Part shown: one piece after another, positions 47,240-57,587 of the stretch
Layout of the letters: every line of letters begins with the position of its first letter
Numbering within the stretch: the stretch's first letter is position 1
Assembly: GCA_030435675.1 (NCBI GenBank)
Contig: CM059621.1
Coordinates: 11,036,001 to 11,100,000 of the forward strand
Reading direction: 5' to 3'
Source of the DNA: Steinernema hermaphroditum
Taxonomy: Eukaryota > Nematoda > Chromadorea > Rhabditida > Steinernematidae
DNA: 64,000 bases
Notes under the pieces: generated by a model
Told to the model about the DNA's origin: nothing
Databases searched by the model: none
Seen by the model: only the letters and a program-made list of their open reading frames with translations
Made by a program: the position numbers and the translations under genes

Positions 47240-48673
47240 TGATCGTTTGATCTCGAGTAGAGTGAGTAAATATTTTGTACTGGTGCTAGAAACCGTCGGA
47301 GGCGATAAGAAACACATGTACACCCAAAAAGTCGTAATTTCACACTGTGTCTACCGCCGAGGACATGTGACTGCGTCTCCAGCGACTCCTCCTTCTCCAG
47401 GACTTCAAGAAGAACGGGAATCGGCGCTGATAACGCAGACGGGAGTCGCCGACTCGGCGCGAAGTCGTTTTACAATGTTTCTTGCCGTTTCAATTCGCCG
47501 CCGATCGTACTTTTCGTACTTTCCCCTCCGCGTGTACTTTTCTGTGCCCAGGCGTGCTCGTTCCGCGTATCCTCTAAGCGGATTCGAAGTGCTGCCCGGG
47601 GGGAGGGAGGCGCCTGGGTATAAGAGTCGCCACTTCGCCCCGTTATGCACTTCATCGGGGCTCCGAGCCGCTTCCGGCCAGTCATCCGATGCTCGTTTGG
47701 GATTCCGGGCTGGAGGACGCTCCGCTTTCGCGCATCGATTTTCACGTGCGCCCGCGGCGTCGTCAAAGTGCACAGAGCGGCGACGGCGGCGATAAGTCAG
47801 ATCTCTAGCCGTCCACGGGTACTTCGTATCTCGGGTAAATAAGGGTACATTCGATCTTCACGGGCCCTAATCGAGACCCTGGCACTGAAAGGGGCCCGAA
47901 GCGTATTTTGACGCCCTTTGGACGAGCTGAGTAAACGGCGAGCGTTCTCTTTCGTCACCATTACTAACCCCATCTCCTCCTGTCGTCGTTCTTTGCTGTT
48001 TTCGCATCTGTTTTTGTTTGCGCGTCCGGGCCCTCGAAAATAGGCCCGCGCCGACGGAGGGCCAGGCGAGGGCCCTGATCATCGGTCGCTTCCGCGCGGC
48101 GACCCGACGACCTTCGCGGCGTCGCGGCGGCGGCGGTCAGCCTGACGCAACAGTCTTCCCGGCCGTCTCTGGGGAGGAGAGTGGGCGGGGCGTCGGGCGG
48201 CGAGAGCAGCTGCCATTAGCGGGCGCGGAGAGCATTCAGTCGCGTCGTTGGCGGCGGCGGAGAGGGAGAGCTTCTCTCCCCTCCGCTTCCTCTCCGCGCA
48301 CCTCGGAGGCAGAGATCGATAGACCCCCGATTGAGAGCGAGAAATTGGAGAAAGGACTACACCGAGGGACTACACCGACTAATGAAGGCAGTAGGGCCGT
48401 GGCAGGGATGCACTTTGGATATGCGGTTCCGCTCTCTCTATATTCGCTCTTCTGTATTTTGAGCCCTGCGGTCTGTGCTCGAACAACTTTGCGGGAGTTT
48501 GTATTCAGTTTGCACGTTTTATAGCCTTGTTTGTTTCGCTTCTTTGGGACTCTCCGCCCGCCACTGTGTCTGCCTTGAGATTTCAAAACGCCCCTATCGT
48601 CCCTTTTGTTTATTAGGCAGTGCTGTTCTCCTCGCGGCGCCGTCCGTCTCCGACGCGACTCTTTGTTTTAGTA
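47240..48673. other. Intergenic region upstream of the SERTA-like gene
   Basis: About 1.4 kb, GC-rich and full of CG-rich words at 48.0-48.3 kb. A 168-codon open frame there is arginine/proline-biased and looks spurious. It is likely promoter or 5' leader of the downstream gene; tttgttttag 3-4 bases before its ATG may be a trans-splice acceptor. Confidence 0.45.
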
Positions 48674-49573
48674 ATGTATCCACTCCGCCGCTTTCAGATT
48701 CCCACGGAGATGCCCTCGTCTCTGTCCTCCCCGGTGGACTCCTACATCGAGTCGGAGCTGTGCTCCCGCGTCCTCGAACTCACCTACGCCAAGATCCAGA
48801 ACCGCCCCCGCAAGTCCAACCTCCGCCGCTCGCTCATGATCTACAACGTCATGATCAAGGCTAAACAAGCGCAGTAAGTGTCCTCGCCCTACGGCACCCC
48901 TAACCCCCTCCACTTCAGGCTGGAGATCGCAAAGGCCCCTCGCGCCTCCGTCTCGCTTACTGTCGCCCAGACGCCAGCCCCGGTGGTCGCCCCAGTGGCG
49001 AAACCAGCAAAGACACCGAAGAAGGCCGCGGAGAAGAAGGTGGACGGCCCCGTAGAGTACCGTGTGAAGGACCTCGAGGAGGGCTCAAAGCGCCCCCGCT
49101 GGTACCACCGCCTTCTGCAGCTGCCCTTCGCCACCGACGCCATGGCCGTAGAGGAGGCGCTGGCCGCCGACGACGCCTGCGTCGTGCCCGAACTCTGCGA
49201 CGACCTCTTCGCGGCGCCGGAGGAAGAGGACTTCGACGCGCCCCCGACGATCTTTCAGTCGGACTCTTCCTCTTCCGACGAAGAAGAGGAAGAGGAGGAC
49301 ACCCGCGACCACCAAGGACGCAAGCGGAAGACGTCGGCGCCGCGCCTCTCCGCCACTGCCGAGAAGCGCTACTGCTCCTTCGAGAACGTCGCCGAACTCG
49401 ACGATTCCGACGACGACGATGCCGAGACCGAAGACTGCGAGTGCGATGGCTTCTTTCGCGGCCGCAGCCAGTCGGCACCGCTTTACGGCTCCGCGGTGGG
49501 CTTCATGGGTTACGGTCGTGTCGCCGACCAGCTGGTTCCCGGTGCCAACCTGCAAATAGCCTCCTGCAACTGA
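48674..49573 (+). CDS. SERTA/IER-like acidic transcriptional regulator
   Basis: ATG at 48674; a 45-bp intron follows KAKQAQ. The N-terminus has a helical block VLELTYAKIQNRPRKSNLRR followed by SLMIYNVMIKAK. It resembles the SERTA domain (LRRSVLI.NTL) and also the IER2/IER5 N-terminal block; I cannot choose between them. The middle has basic KPAKTPKKAAEKK, then acidic runs (SSSSDEEEEEED) and the segment KRYCSFENVAELDDSDDDD. The C-terminus contains RGRSQSAPLYGS. SERTA proteins are short nuclear regulators of E2F/CDK-linked transcription; IER proteins are growth-factor-induced. Length about 285 residues. Strong codon bias to C/G in third positions suggests high expression. Confidence 0.65.
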
Positions 49574-49810
49574 ACACACCATCCTCCTCTGCTTCTTGTT
49601 ATAACTGCCGAACTTCGCCGAGTTCCTCGCCACATTTATTTGTTCTTGTTGTTCCTCACTCGACGCCTTCACGGGTGCCCCGTCGCCCTAGCGACCTGTA
49701 CAAGTCTGTAAATAGCCCCTTCTGTACATACCGTACCCCTCCCTCCATTAGTCCGACCGTAGTCACCGCTCTAGTTGTAGAAATCCTTCTTTGTACATAC
49801 GAATGAAAAC

Positions 49811-49816
49811 AATAAA
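49811..49816 (+). terminator. Poly(A) signal of the SERTA-like gene
   Basis: AATAAA, 238 bases after the stop codon. The intervening 3' UTR contains TACCGTA at 49729-49735. Confidence 0.7.
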
Positions 49817-49850
49817 AATGTAATAATTTAAACGAAGAGGTCCCTGGAGT

Positions 49851-50870
49851 TCACGCGCGGTAGGAGCCGGCGAGCTGCTCGAACATAGGCCTGCACTTCT
49901 TGCCGTAGTGATCGATGAAGCCGCTACGGTAGCAGTAGCCCGTGAAGACCCGCTTCACGATGTCGCGGCACTGCGGACAGTCATCCTGGCTGAGGCAGAA
50001 GCTGGCGCAGCGGCTCCGGAAGACGCAGGAGAAGGGATCGTGCACCTGCAGGGATACGGTACCCGAGGGGGACTGGAGGACTCACCTGGTCGTCGAGGCA
50101 CGACTTGGCACAGGCTTCCATCTTCGGGCAAAGGCCGTCTGCAAAGAAGTCGTAGAATAGGGGGCATTTCCGGGTGCCGCCCTAATCAGCCCGATTGCAA
50201 CGCTATGCTTAGTCATCGTCCGGTGCCTTTGGCGTTTTGAAACACTGTCGCCGTTCTTATCGGCGCTCTAAGCTTTTTTACTTCGCAAACCGCTAAATCC
50301 GGTCCTAATCGGTCGCGAGACCCGGACAAGAATGTCCGTTTTTTTTTGAGTGGAGACGACTGTTTTGCGGTAAAAAGGGTCGTTTCCCAACACGATTCTC
50401 CCCAAAGTACCCTTTTTGCGCACTTTAATTTCGTAAACACTCTAATGGGCTAATCAGATTAGGGTCCTCCGACGAGTCCCTTCGCGAGAAGGCCCGAAGA
50501 CCAACCTGTTTCCTCTCGCAGCACCAACTTCTTGATTTGGGTCTGTGCGTAGTTGCACGACTCGCACTGAGAGCAGAATTCGTAGCACGTGGGTCCGAGC
50601 ACGCACCCAAAGTTCGCCTGCTTAAGGAGGAATTCGATCAGCTGCAAGAGGAGGTCGGAGGCGAATCTACGTGTGTGGTACCTTTCCTTCGGGAGGGAAC
50701 TGCTTTGGTGACGAGATGCACTTGTCGAGGGCGCAGATCGCGAGTTTCTGGCACGCGTCGGCGGCTTCGGAGGCCTGAAGAGGAGGAGGGCTCGGGTTGG
50801 GAGTCAACAGGCTCACCTGGAAGAGGCAGGAGACGAAGACGACGACGGCGACGGCGACCCAGACGCGCAT
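49851..50870 (-). CDS. Cysteine-rich secreted protein, family not recognised
   Basis: Signal peptide about residues 1-18 (MRVWVAVAVVVFVSCLFQ) from ATG at 50870. Exons are joined at introns of about 43 bp (after CLFQ), 40 bp (after PPEGK), a long one of about 345 bp (donor after REET, acceptor before DGLCPK near 50139) and 40 bp (after LDDQ, containing TACCGTA). The mature protein has about 16-20 cysteines in pairs such as CYEFCSQCESC and CASFCLSQDDCPQC, with regular CxxC and CxxxC spacing. Splicing the long intron differently breaks the Cys pattern. It is secreted, likely disulfide-stabilised, about 170 residues. I cannot name the family. The long intron may contain regulatory sequence; no exon was found inside it. 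Confidence 0.65.
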
Positions 50871-51982
50871 TGTTTCGACGCTCTACCGAAAGCGAATGCG
50901 GCGAAGTGAGCGAACGGACGCGTGGAACAAAGGATCCGAGGCGAACAAAAGCCGCGCAGATCAGAAGTCCGTCGTCCGTGTCATGACGGCGACCGAGCGA
51001 ATGACCGGAGAACCGGCGACTGGAAAAGAAAACGAAAACCACTTGTATCACTTTACTTCGAAAAAGTCCGTGCACATTGACTTCCAGTGGCGCCTACCTG
51101 GACAGCCACAGATTTCGAATTCCCCATGATACACAAGACAGAAACTACGGCAGGGAGGAAAAAGAAGTGCTTCATGTCCTTATGGCTCTCGGAAATGGAA
51201 AGGCAACCCTTGGATCGTCTGAAACTCTTCGCGTTCTTATAAACGCACATTCATTTCGGATATCAGCTCAAGTAGTTTGAACACTTGGTCTCTATCTTTC
51301 TTCAAGTCCATTTTTGGGCTAAAAAGAGCTGTCGATATCTCAGTCAGTTCCTCTTTTTCCCGTGGATCTGCTGGTTTTTAATCAAGAGAAAACGTTCACA
51401 GAAGAGTCCCGTGTTTATGGCTGGTGCACTGTATTCCACTTTGGATTTTGTTTCGTAATGATTCACTATTTGGGGAACATATAATCCGCATTTCATTGGA
51501 AAACACGAATGTGTGACAACAAGTGACTCAGAAGGGGCACTCATCACGTTCTTTGTCTTCCTTCATTTACATAATTTCGCAGAGTCCAAAGTGCTGACTC
51601 TTTTACGACACCACTGTGTATATTCTTCCGTTGCCTCCGCATCGCCCTTCCACGGAACGAATCGAGGCGTTTTCGTCACCGCCATCGCGAAATGACTCAG
51701 GCGCTGATTCACAACCGATTTCCACAGAAGACCAAACAGAAAACAGGCGGAAAAGATGGAAGCTGACAGTCTTTGGTGGCCCTCAGTCGCCAACGCCTTT
51801 CGGCACTCCGCCGTAAACACGAGCGGATGAGCCTTTCGTTGTCACGAAAGGACGTCGGAGCGATTATGCGAATAGCACAAATACTATAGAACTCTTTTGT
51901 ACCCCACGGTCGAAGCGGCAATCGATCGATTCGCCACGAGGGGCCGACGCCATGATAAGCCGGACGCGAATTTCCGAAGACG
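50871..51982. other. Divergent intergenic region
   Basis: About 1.1 kb between the Cys-rich gene and the four-helix protein gene, which read away from each other. It contains both promoters. No gene, TATA box or repeat recognised. Confidence 0.4.
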
Positions 51983-52829
51983 ATGTTCCGGACGCTAATC
52001 GCCAAGCTCGAAGAACTGAACTCGGGCTTCACACGCTTCGCCCTTCGTGTCGACCGGGTGGGTTCCGAAGCTTTGTGGACGCCTCTATGGACGGATAGCT
52101 TCAGAAGGTGCAGACGAGCTCCCTGCTCGACGTTCCCGAAGGCAAATGGCGGGTCTTTTCCTCGCTCGCCCTGGCCCACCTGGCGCTCTCGATCTTTTTC
52201 TTCGGCCTGGGAGCCATCTGCTTCGTCCTCGGAGGCCACTTCTCTCACATCTACCCCGAAGTGAACTGCAGCGATGGCAGCGACATCTGGGTGCCCATAC
52301 TGAACGTGGTGAGCCGTCTTCTGGCCCTTATTTCTACGTAACCACTTAAAGTGAATGGTTTTCCTGTAAAATTCTTAAATCGTGCAATTGAGTGTCGTCG
52401 TGTTCGTATCTCGAGGCTCCTTCGCCGGTTTTAGATCGTTGCGTTCGTCGGCGTTGTCACAATCCGTGCCCTCCATCTCCGTTGGCCGCCGTTCGTCCAC
52501 GTCGTTTCGCTCGCCGTCCTCACCGTCATGAACCTTATACCGATCATTGACAATCTTCTGATGGTGATCAGATGGCAAAGGATCTCCGAAGACAAGAGAT
52601 TCCCCTCCGACTGGGCATACAACTTCACCTACATCGACGGTTCCCTTTTCGCGGTCAGCGTTCTGATAGGTGCCCACCTAAATACAATGTTTTTGAGAAA
52701 GTAACTGCTTCAGAATTTGTGTGCTTCGGGCTTCTCGCTCTCGACTTCATCTACTATTGCAAACTCTTCGAGAGGGACCGATCTCAGGAGCGCAACGGTG
52801 CTTCTGCGAGCCTCGAAGAATCGGATTGA
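51983..52829 (+). CDS. Small multi-pass (four-span) membrane protein
   Basis: Introns after RVDR (47 bp), after PILNV (about 127 bp, acceptor ccggttttag) and after SVLI (about 45 bp). Membrane spans are about LALSIFFFGLGAICFVLGG, IVAFVGVVTIRAL, VVSLAVLTVMNLIPIID and SVLIEFVCFGLLALDFIYY. Loops contain a conserved-looking Cys/Asn region (YPEVNCSDGSD) and NFT. The short C-terminus ends SASLEESD. Topology resembles tetraspan/MARVEL-type proteins, but no signature motif is seen. The stop at 52827-52829 is followed by a poly(A) signal at 52875, and the next start codon is at 52960. This spacing suits a two-gene operon. Confidence 0.7.
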
Positions 52830-52874
52830 GGCTGGGGAATTCCGAAGATCTCAGTTGTTGTATAGAAGGAGATT

Positions 52875-52880
52875 AATAAA
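52875..52880 (+). terminator. Poly(A) signal between the four-span and Ser-rich genes
   Basis: AATAAA, 46 bases after the upstream stop and 80 bases before the downstream ATG. Confidence 0.7.
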
Positions 52881-52959
52881 GAGATGCTTCCTCGCCCCCG
52901 TTTCCATGTGGGACCCCCGTAGACGTCTCTCTGAAAGCGTCTGCACGAGCTAGACAAAA

Positions 52960-53355
52960 ATGGCCACAGGAGACAGAAGCGCGCGCCATTCGACTCCATT
53001 CCCTGTCCGTGTCGGTCGACCAGCTATGTCGTCCACCATCAGCACTCCTTCGTCACTCGTTTCGTCGGCGTCTTCTGTGGATTCCCCTACCTCGACTTCT
53101 CGGAGCAGTACCGCTTCTCAGTACATCTGCGCTCGCGCAGCGCCGAGGAAGGTTTGTCCCGCTGCATCTGCAGATTTTAGAAATCGTTCTCCCTACTTTC
53201 AGAAGAAGCCCAGTTTCCCGCGCGTTCTCGCCGCCGACCCAAGCGGCCTCTACTTCACCCTGTGCTACAGAAAATTCCGCAAGCGGTGCCTCATCCCTCA
53301 GCCTCTGACGCGCGACGCCCCTCTGCCTTCGGACGACGAAAGCGTTTCCGAATGA
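52960..53355 (+). CDS. Small Ser/Thr-rich protein, unknown function
   Basis: ATG at 52960; a 53-bp intron with donor after ARAAPRK and acceptor at ctttcag is likely. Without it the frame stays open, so intron retention is possible. The N-terminus is Ser/Thr/Pro-rich (STISTPSSLVSSASS). The second exon has KPSFPRVLAADPSGLYFTL followed by CYRKFRKRC and an acidic end, SDDESVSE. No signal peptide or known domain. It follows the four-span gene by 131 bases on the same strand; gcacgagctag six bases before the ATG could be a trans-splice acceptor. A good poly(A) signal follows. Confidence 0.55.
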   Translation: MATGDRSARHSTPFPVRVGRPAMSSTISTPSSLVSSASSVDSPTSTSRSSTASQYICARAAPRKVCPAASADFRNRSPYFQKKPSFPRVLAADPSGLYFTLCYRKFRKRCLIPQPLTRDAPLPSDDESVSE

Positions 53356-53383
53356 AGAAACGCTCCTGATTGCTGCCGATGGA

Positions 53384-53389
53384 AATAAA
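53384..53389 (+). terminator. Poly(A) signal of the Ser-rich gene
   Basis: AATAAA, 29 bases after the stop codon at 53353-53355. Confidence 0.7.
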
Positions 53390-53644
53390 GTTTATTCAGA
53401 GTTTCTGTGTCCATTCGCGCGTCCACTCGTAGTGACCGGTTCGGGCGGCGGAAACTCGGGAAAAACCCGGCGACGTGACCTTTTTGTCTGCGCCTCGAGG
53501 GGGACAATCGGCCCTCGACTCACTCTCGGCAAACACGCGAACCGGCGCCCGAAACGACAAACACAGGCGTGGGGCGCGGCTATCCGGATAGCCTCCAGCG
53601 GGATCCAGCGTCTCGTGACGGGCTTCTCGATTCCAAGTTGCAAC

Positions 53645-55346
53645 ATGCGGCGTCCGCACCACCTCCTCTCCCGACTCCTCGCGCTCGCTGTTCTCGTCGT
53701 GGCCAAGGCCCAGGCCTGCATGGGTGGTGACCAGCAGGGTCTCGCTGATGTTCGAAGTTGGTTACCAATGCCTAAGATCATCTCATTAAGTTCTTTTAGA
53801 ATTCCTCGGAGGCGACATCGAGATCGATTTCTCCTCTATTCCTCTCATTAAATACCGTAACCCTTGCCGAAAAGTTCCAAGATGACTCTTTCTTTTAGCG
53901 AGCATTCTGGGCCAGGTGAAGATAAGCTACGCGTGCGACCTCAATTGTGATAACTTCGACGCCCTTTTCACGGCACCGTGCCGCTGGAGAAACGAGTGGA
54001 CGACCTGCAGTGGTCACGGTGACCAACTCGACTGGGTCCGCGCCAAGAACGGCTGGGGCACCGACGAAGGGTTAACGATCTTCGGCACTGAAGAGCGAGC
54101 GAGTGGGTTCTTCCAGAATGAACAGTAGTACGCCCTCTTCAGGTAGATTCTACATCATGACGGGATCGCGGAAGAAGCTCCCTCCGGACGCCTCGGCTCT
54201 TTTCGTCAGCGACCCTGTGCAGTGCCAGGAAGGCGACGGAATTCTCCAGTTCCGCTACTGGACGAGTCCCGGGACGCGGATCCGCGTCTGTTTCAGGAAA
54301 CCCGGCTTCGGGAAGGCATACGACTGGTGTGCCGCTGACATCTCCGTCGGAGACCCGGGACCCGCCCGCGTCGTCATCCCCGGCTCCATCATGTACACTT
54401 TCGAGGTATGCCGGACTACGGTGTGCCCTAAAGAGAGCGATCTTCTTCAGCTGGTCATCGAAGCGAAGAACTTCAACTACGATGCGTTTGGATTCCAGGG
54501 CGGCGCAGTCATCATCGACGACATCTTTTACAACACCTCCGCCGTATACAACTGTCGATACAGTACGAAACGCTGTTGAGGTCCACGTAAACCCCAGTTT
54601 CAGTTCCTCACGTGGAACCCCTGCCGCAGATGAGCCCTAAGACATGTCAAACAGTGGAGTGCTCCTTTGACCAGGGCGGATGCCTCGATCGACTCTCTGG
54701 AACCGGCTGGCGGATTGGAACGGAAGCCGTCGGGAACATGCACACCGGAATCCGATCTGCCCACGGTTGGAACACTTTCCATTTCACCGCCAGTTTCCCC
54801 CTTGCAGACGGCAGTTTCGGCTACGCTAGAGGTCCCGGGACTAGAACACTCCGGCTAGGGAAGTTCCATATCGTACGGCAGGCGATCCTTGAGTTCTGCT
54901 ACTACGCCTCCTCTCGGAACAGTCACCTCTCCATCTACTCGACGATCAACGGATACAATCGCAGCAGGTGAGTCGCCACAAGTCTCTAGAAGACGATCGA
55001 AGTGTTCAGGATATTCACCTCCGACGAGATCGTCAACCAAACGCCCCAGTGGACCTGTAAGCAAGTGATTCTACAGGAGGGAAAATACGATTCGGTACGT
55101 CAAGAAGCAATCCTATTTACGATGCTTCTCTGCCTTCAGATGGAGTTCCTCGCCGAAGGTCTCTCCAATCAGTACAGCTACGTTGGATTGGACAGCATCA
55201 CCCTCATCGATCCTATCACGTGGAAAGGAATGTGCGCCGCCAAGCAAAGCCTCATAGAAACCCCGACGGTGACAAACGCTCTGTCGATCGCCGAAGTGAT
55301 GGCGCAGTCCCCACAGAACATCACGAAGTGGATCACCCAGGCCTGA
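53645..55346 (+). CDS. Secreted protein with two MAM-like domains
   Basis: Signal peptide about residues 1-23 (MRRPHHLLSRLLALAVLVVAKA). Introns of about 40-60 bp split two MAM-like modules. Module one runs SYACDLNCDNFDAL, WVRAKNGWGTD, DGILQFRYWTSPGTRIRVCF, GGAVIIDDIFYN. Module two runs TVECSFDQGGCLDRLSGTGW, AILEFCYYASSRNSHLSIYS and SYVGLDSITLID. Each has the CxFD..xxC opening, a central AxLxFxYY strand and a late IDDI-type strand. MAM domains mediate adhesion and homodimerisation at the cell surface or in matrix. No membrane span follows the second module. The stretch 54406-54450 could be a 45-bp intron or coding; both keep the frame. The intron at about 53857 has its donor inside TACCGTA. 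Confidence 0.8.
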
Positions 55347-55444
55347 GTCGCGTCGCCTCTCGTCCTTTCCCCAGTTGTTAGTTTCTCCCTCGCAAACGGG
55401 TCCAATCTATTTCAAGAGATCAGTAGTCAAGTGAAAACAATAGT

Positions 55445-56512
55445 TCAACGAGGTTTCTTGGTGATCTTTCCTGGGGATATGTGCTTGAGACGAGAACTGA
55501 AAAGCACCGAGTGGGCCCAGCCAGCATAGGGGCCAAAGAGTTCGAGGTAGAAGTCACCGATTTCTTTGTGATTCTTGTCATTCAGCGCAGCTTTCTTCCC
55601 GTTTTTCGGAGCCAAACTGGGGATGTAGAGAGAGGCGGTGATCTGCATCACGTGCGTGTCCACGGGGACGATTTCATGCTTCTGAAGTGCCATAAGGCAG
55701 ATGCAGTCAGCAACCTAAATGCATTTAGGTTTGCTAGTAGGATGTTTGGTTACCTTTCGACCGATTCCCGGTAGCAACATAAGAGATTCACGCGCTTCTT
55801 CAGTCGACATGCGCGACACTCTGCCCAGCCATTCCTCCCCGCCGTTCTCAAGAAGGAAGGCTACGGACCTCGCAATGTAACCGGCACGGTAACCAAAAGC
55901 GTTCTTGCGGAGAACGGCTTCCATCCCTTCAGAGTCGACATTTGTCAGCGCGTCCAAGTGCGGAAAATCATAAAATATTTCTCCGGTAAGAAGTTCGATT
56001 TTTTCACCGTACAAAGAGCAAAGTGTGTTGACGAGCTCTGTGCAAAAAAAAAGAATAATTATAAGAGCGGCGCCGCATGCTTACTGCTGATCCGTTGGAT
56101 ATTGTTGTTGGCAGAGCAGATAAAGGCGAACAGCGTTTCCAGGAACTGCTGCCTCAGAATCCGAATGCCTTCGAGTTTATCGGCATTGCTCTTCACCAAG
56201 CTAGCAAAATGTTTGTCTTTCTCTGTCCACTCTCTGTAGAGTCGCTGCAGGTTAATATCAAGCTGAAAACAGAATCTAAAAAATAAAAAGAGAGTTAGTA
56301 AATACCTGCAAATAGTCTTTCAAAACGTGCTCGTCGTCACCGGAAGCACGAGAAAAGCGCCCGAGAACGTCGTATTCAATATGCTTTTCGTCGATTCTCC
56401 TGATGCGCCACACTCGATTCCACGCAACGCCAACAACCGAATCGTCATCGTGCTTCACCCATCTAAACGAGCATAGAGATGTTCGTTAGAAAGTTACTAC
56501 ACACAAGATCAT
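55445..56512 (-). CDS. OGG1: 8-oxoguanine DNA glycosylase, N-terminally short
   Basis: ATG at 56512 directly follows cgcag and overlaps the PSTK stop. The first intron (42 bp) joins MIL to WVKHDDDSVVGVAW. The protein has the OGG1 fold: FLETLFAFICSANNNIQRIS, YDFPHLDALTNV, GYRAGYIARS, the HhH-GPD segment LMLLPGIGRKVADCICLMAL with the catalytic Lys, and PVDTHV with the catalytic Asp. OGG1 removes 8-oxoguanine opposite cytosine in base-excision repair. The usual N-terminal strand region before the GQ[ST]FRW motif (about 40 residues) is missing, so this start may be an artefact, or the protein may use a truncated N-terminus. Stop is at 55445. Confidence 0.85.
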
Positions 56513-57264
56513 CTGCGAAGAGCACTCAGCAATCCCTCCGAGTCCCATTCGACAATTCCCTCCGTCTTCATCTTTTCGAAAATGCACTTCTTTCTCGCGC
56601 TGATTATCGACCCATCCAGGCTCTTCTCCGCTTGGAGCAACGCTGTCACAGCCTTCCGCAGGTCGAGATCGAGCTGCTTCCACACGGAATTGTCAGGGAC
56701 GGGCTCCGCGTCGACGATTCGCTTGTGTGGACTGCTCTTCGCCTCCAAAATGAGCCAAAAAAGTAATTCTTCGTCGCCACAGAAGCGAACGAATCCCTGA
56801 GAGGTGAATGGCAGTTCAATGCGCTCAGCGATCTGCCGAATCTGTTCCTCGGATACGTCAAACACTCGCTTCGGTCGAATCCGATTCCTTGCGATCGCTT
56901 CTTCCACGGCACATTCCACGAAGACCCGCAGGCAAGCCAGTCCGTAGGCGCGCGCCATCCGCTCGAAGGTTCGCCGCATACTTCCAAAGTAGAAGACGTC
57001 GTCAAGCAACACGATGAAACGTTGCTGTCCTTCTTCGACAAGACTCTCCACTGCCGACTGAACGCCTCTTTGCCAAGCCTTCCGGAGTACATTTGCCTTC
57101 TCCGAGAACTTTCCTCCATCATTAACGGCTCCTGACGACAAGATGAAGTCATCAAAGGAGAAGACTTGCACGGATCCCACACGATCACAAAGGCGCCTCC
57201 GGAGCTGATTGCTGAGTGTAGTCTTCCCCGATCCTGGGAGCCCCATAACCAAAACCAAAGTCAT
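56509..57264 (-). CDS. PSTK: PSTK-type L-seryl-tRNA(Sec) kinase
   Basis: Single exon, about 250 codons. The Walker A MGLPGSGKTTLSNQL lies near the N-terminus. Later come the DD.L-type acidic block (VLLDDVFYFGSMRRTFERMARAYG), the RNRIRPKRV lid and a helical C-terminal half. This matches PSTK/KTI12-like kinases. PSTK phosphorylates Ser-tRNA(Sec) before SepSecS makes selenocysteine, so it implies a working selenocysteine pathway. KTI12 is the alternative, but the sequence order and length fit PSTK better. The TTTCAG acceptor sits six bases before the ATG. TGA at 56511-56509 overlaps the OGG1 ATG (ATGA). UAP56 lies 323 bases upstream on the same strand. Confidence 0.82.
   Translation of the reverse strand: MTLVLVMGLPGSGKTTLSNQLRRRLCDRVGSVQVFSFDDFILSSGAVNDGGKFSEKANVLRKAWQRGVQSAVESLVEEGQQRFIVLLDDVFYFGSMRRTFERMARAYGLACLRVFVECAVEEAIARNRIRPKRVFDVSEEQIRQIAERIELPFTSQGFVRFCGDEELLFWLILEAKSSPHKRIVDAEPVPDNSVWKQLDLDLRKAVTALLQAEKSLDGSIISARKKCIFEKMKTEGIVEWDSEGLLSALRR
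56513..56519 (-). promoter_or_regulatory. Candidate acceptor at the OGG1 ATG
   Basis: The minus-strand sequence cttcgcag ends at 56513 and touches the ATG. Spliced-leader addition here would yield an OGG1 mRNA while leaving PSTK intact on another mRNA. Confidence 0.4.
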
Positions 57265-57273
57265 CCCTACCTG
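57265..57273 (-). promoter_or_regulatory. Candidate trans-splice acceptor before PSTK
   Basis: On the minus strand, tttcag ends at 57271, six bases before the ATG. With UAP56 upstream on the same strand, it could separate genes of one operon. Confidence 0.45.
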
Positions 57274-57587
57274 AAACTTTGTCCGTTTAGAAGCACAACA
57301 GCCAAGTTCAACTCTCGTCTCGAACAATTTAATTTCGGCATGGTTACCCAAGTACCGGAAATGTAAATATATCAGATACACATGCGTTACAACAGCGGAT
57401 AATTTAAATACCATCAATGAACTGGAGATAGAACAGATCACGAAGACAACATAAATTAGAACAACAGAGATGCAAAAACTGCTCTTTATTGAGAGCGGAC
57501 AACAATCAAACCGAACGTTTATTTAAAGAGCGTACAACAATGAAACCAACATTCCTGCTCTCCATCCAATCGGAGTCTTATGCAGTG

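Noticed and set aside
48018..48524. 168-codon frame upstream of the SERTA-like gene
   Set aside because: Pro/Arg-biased, no domain; more likely GC-rich promoter or leader.
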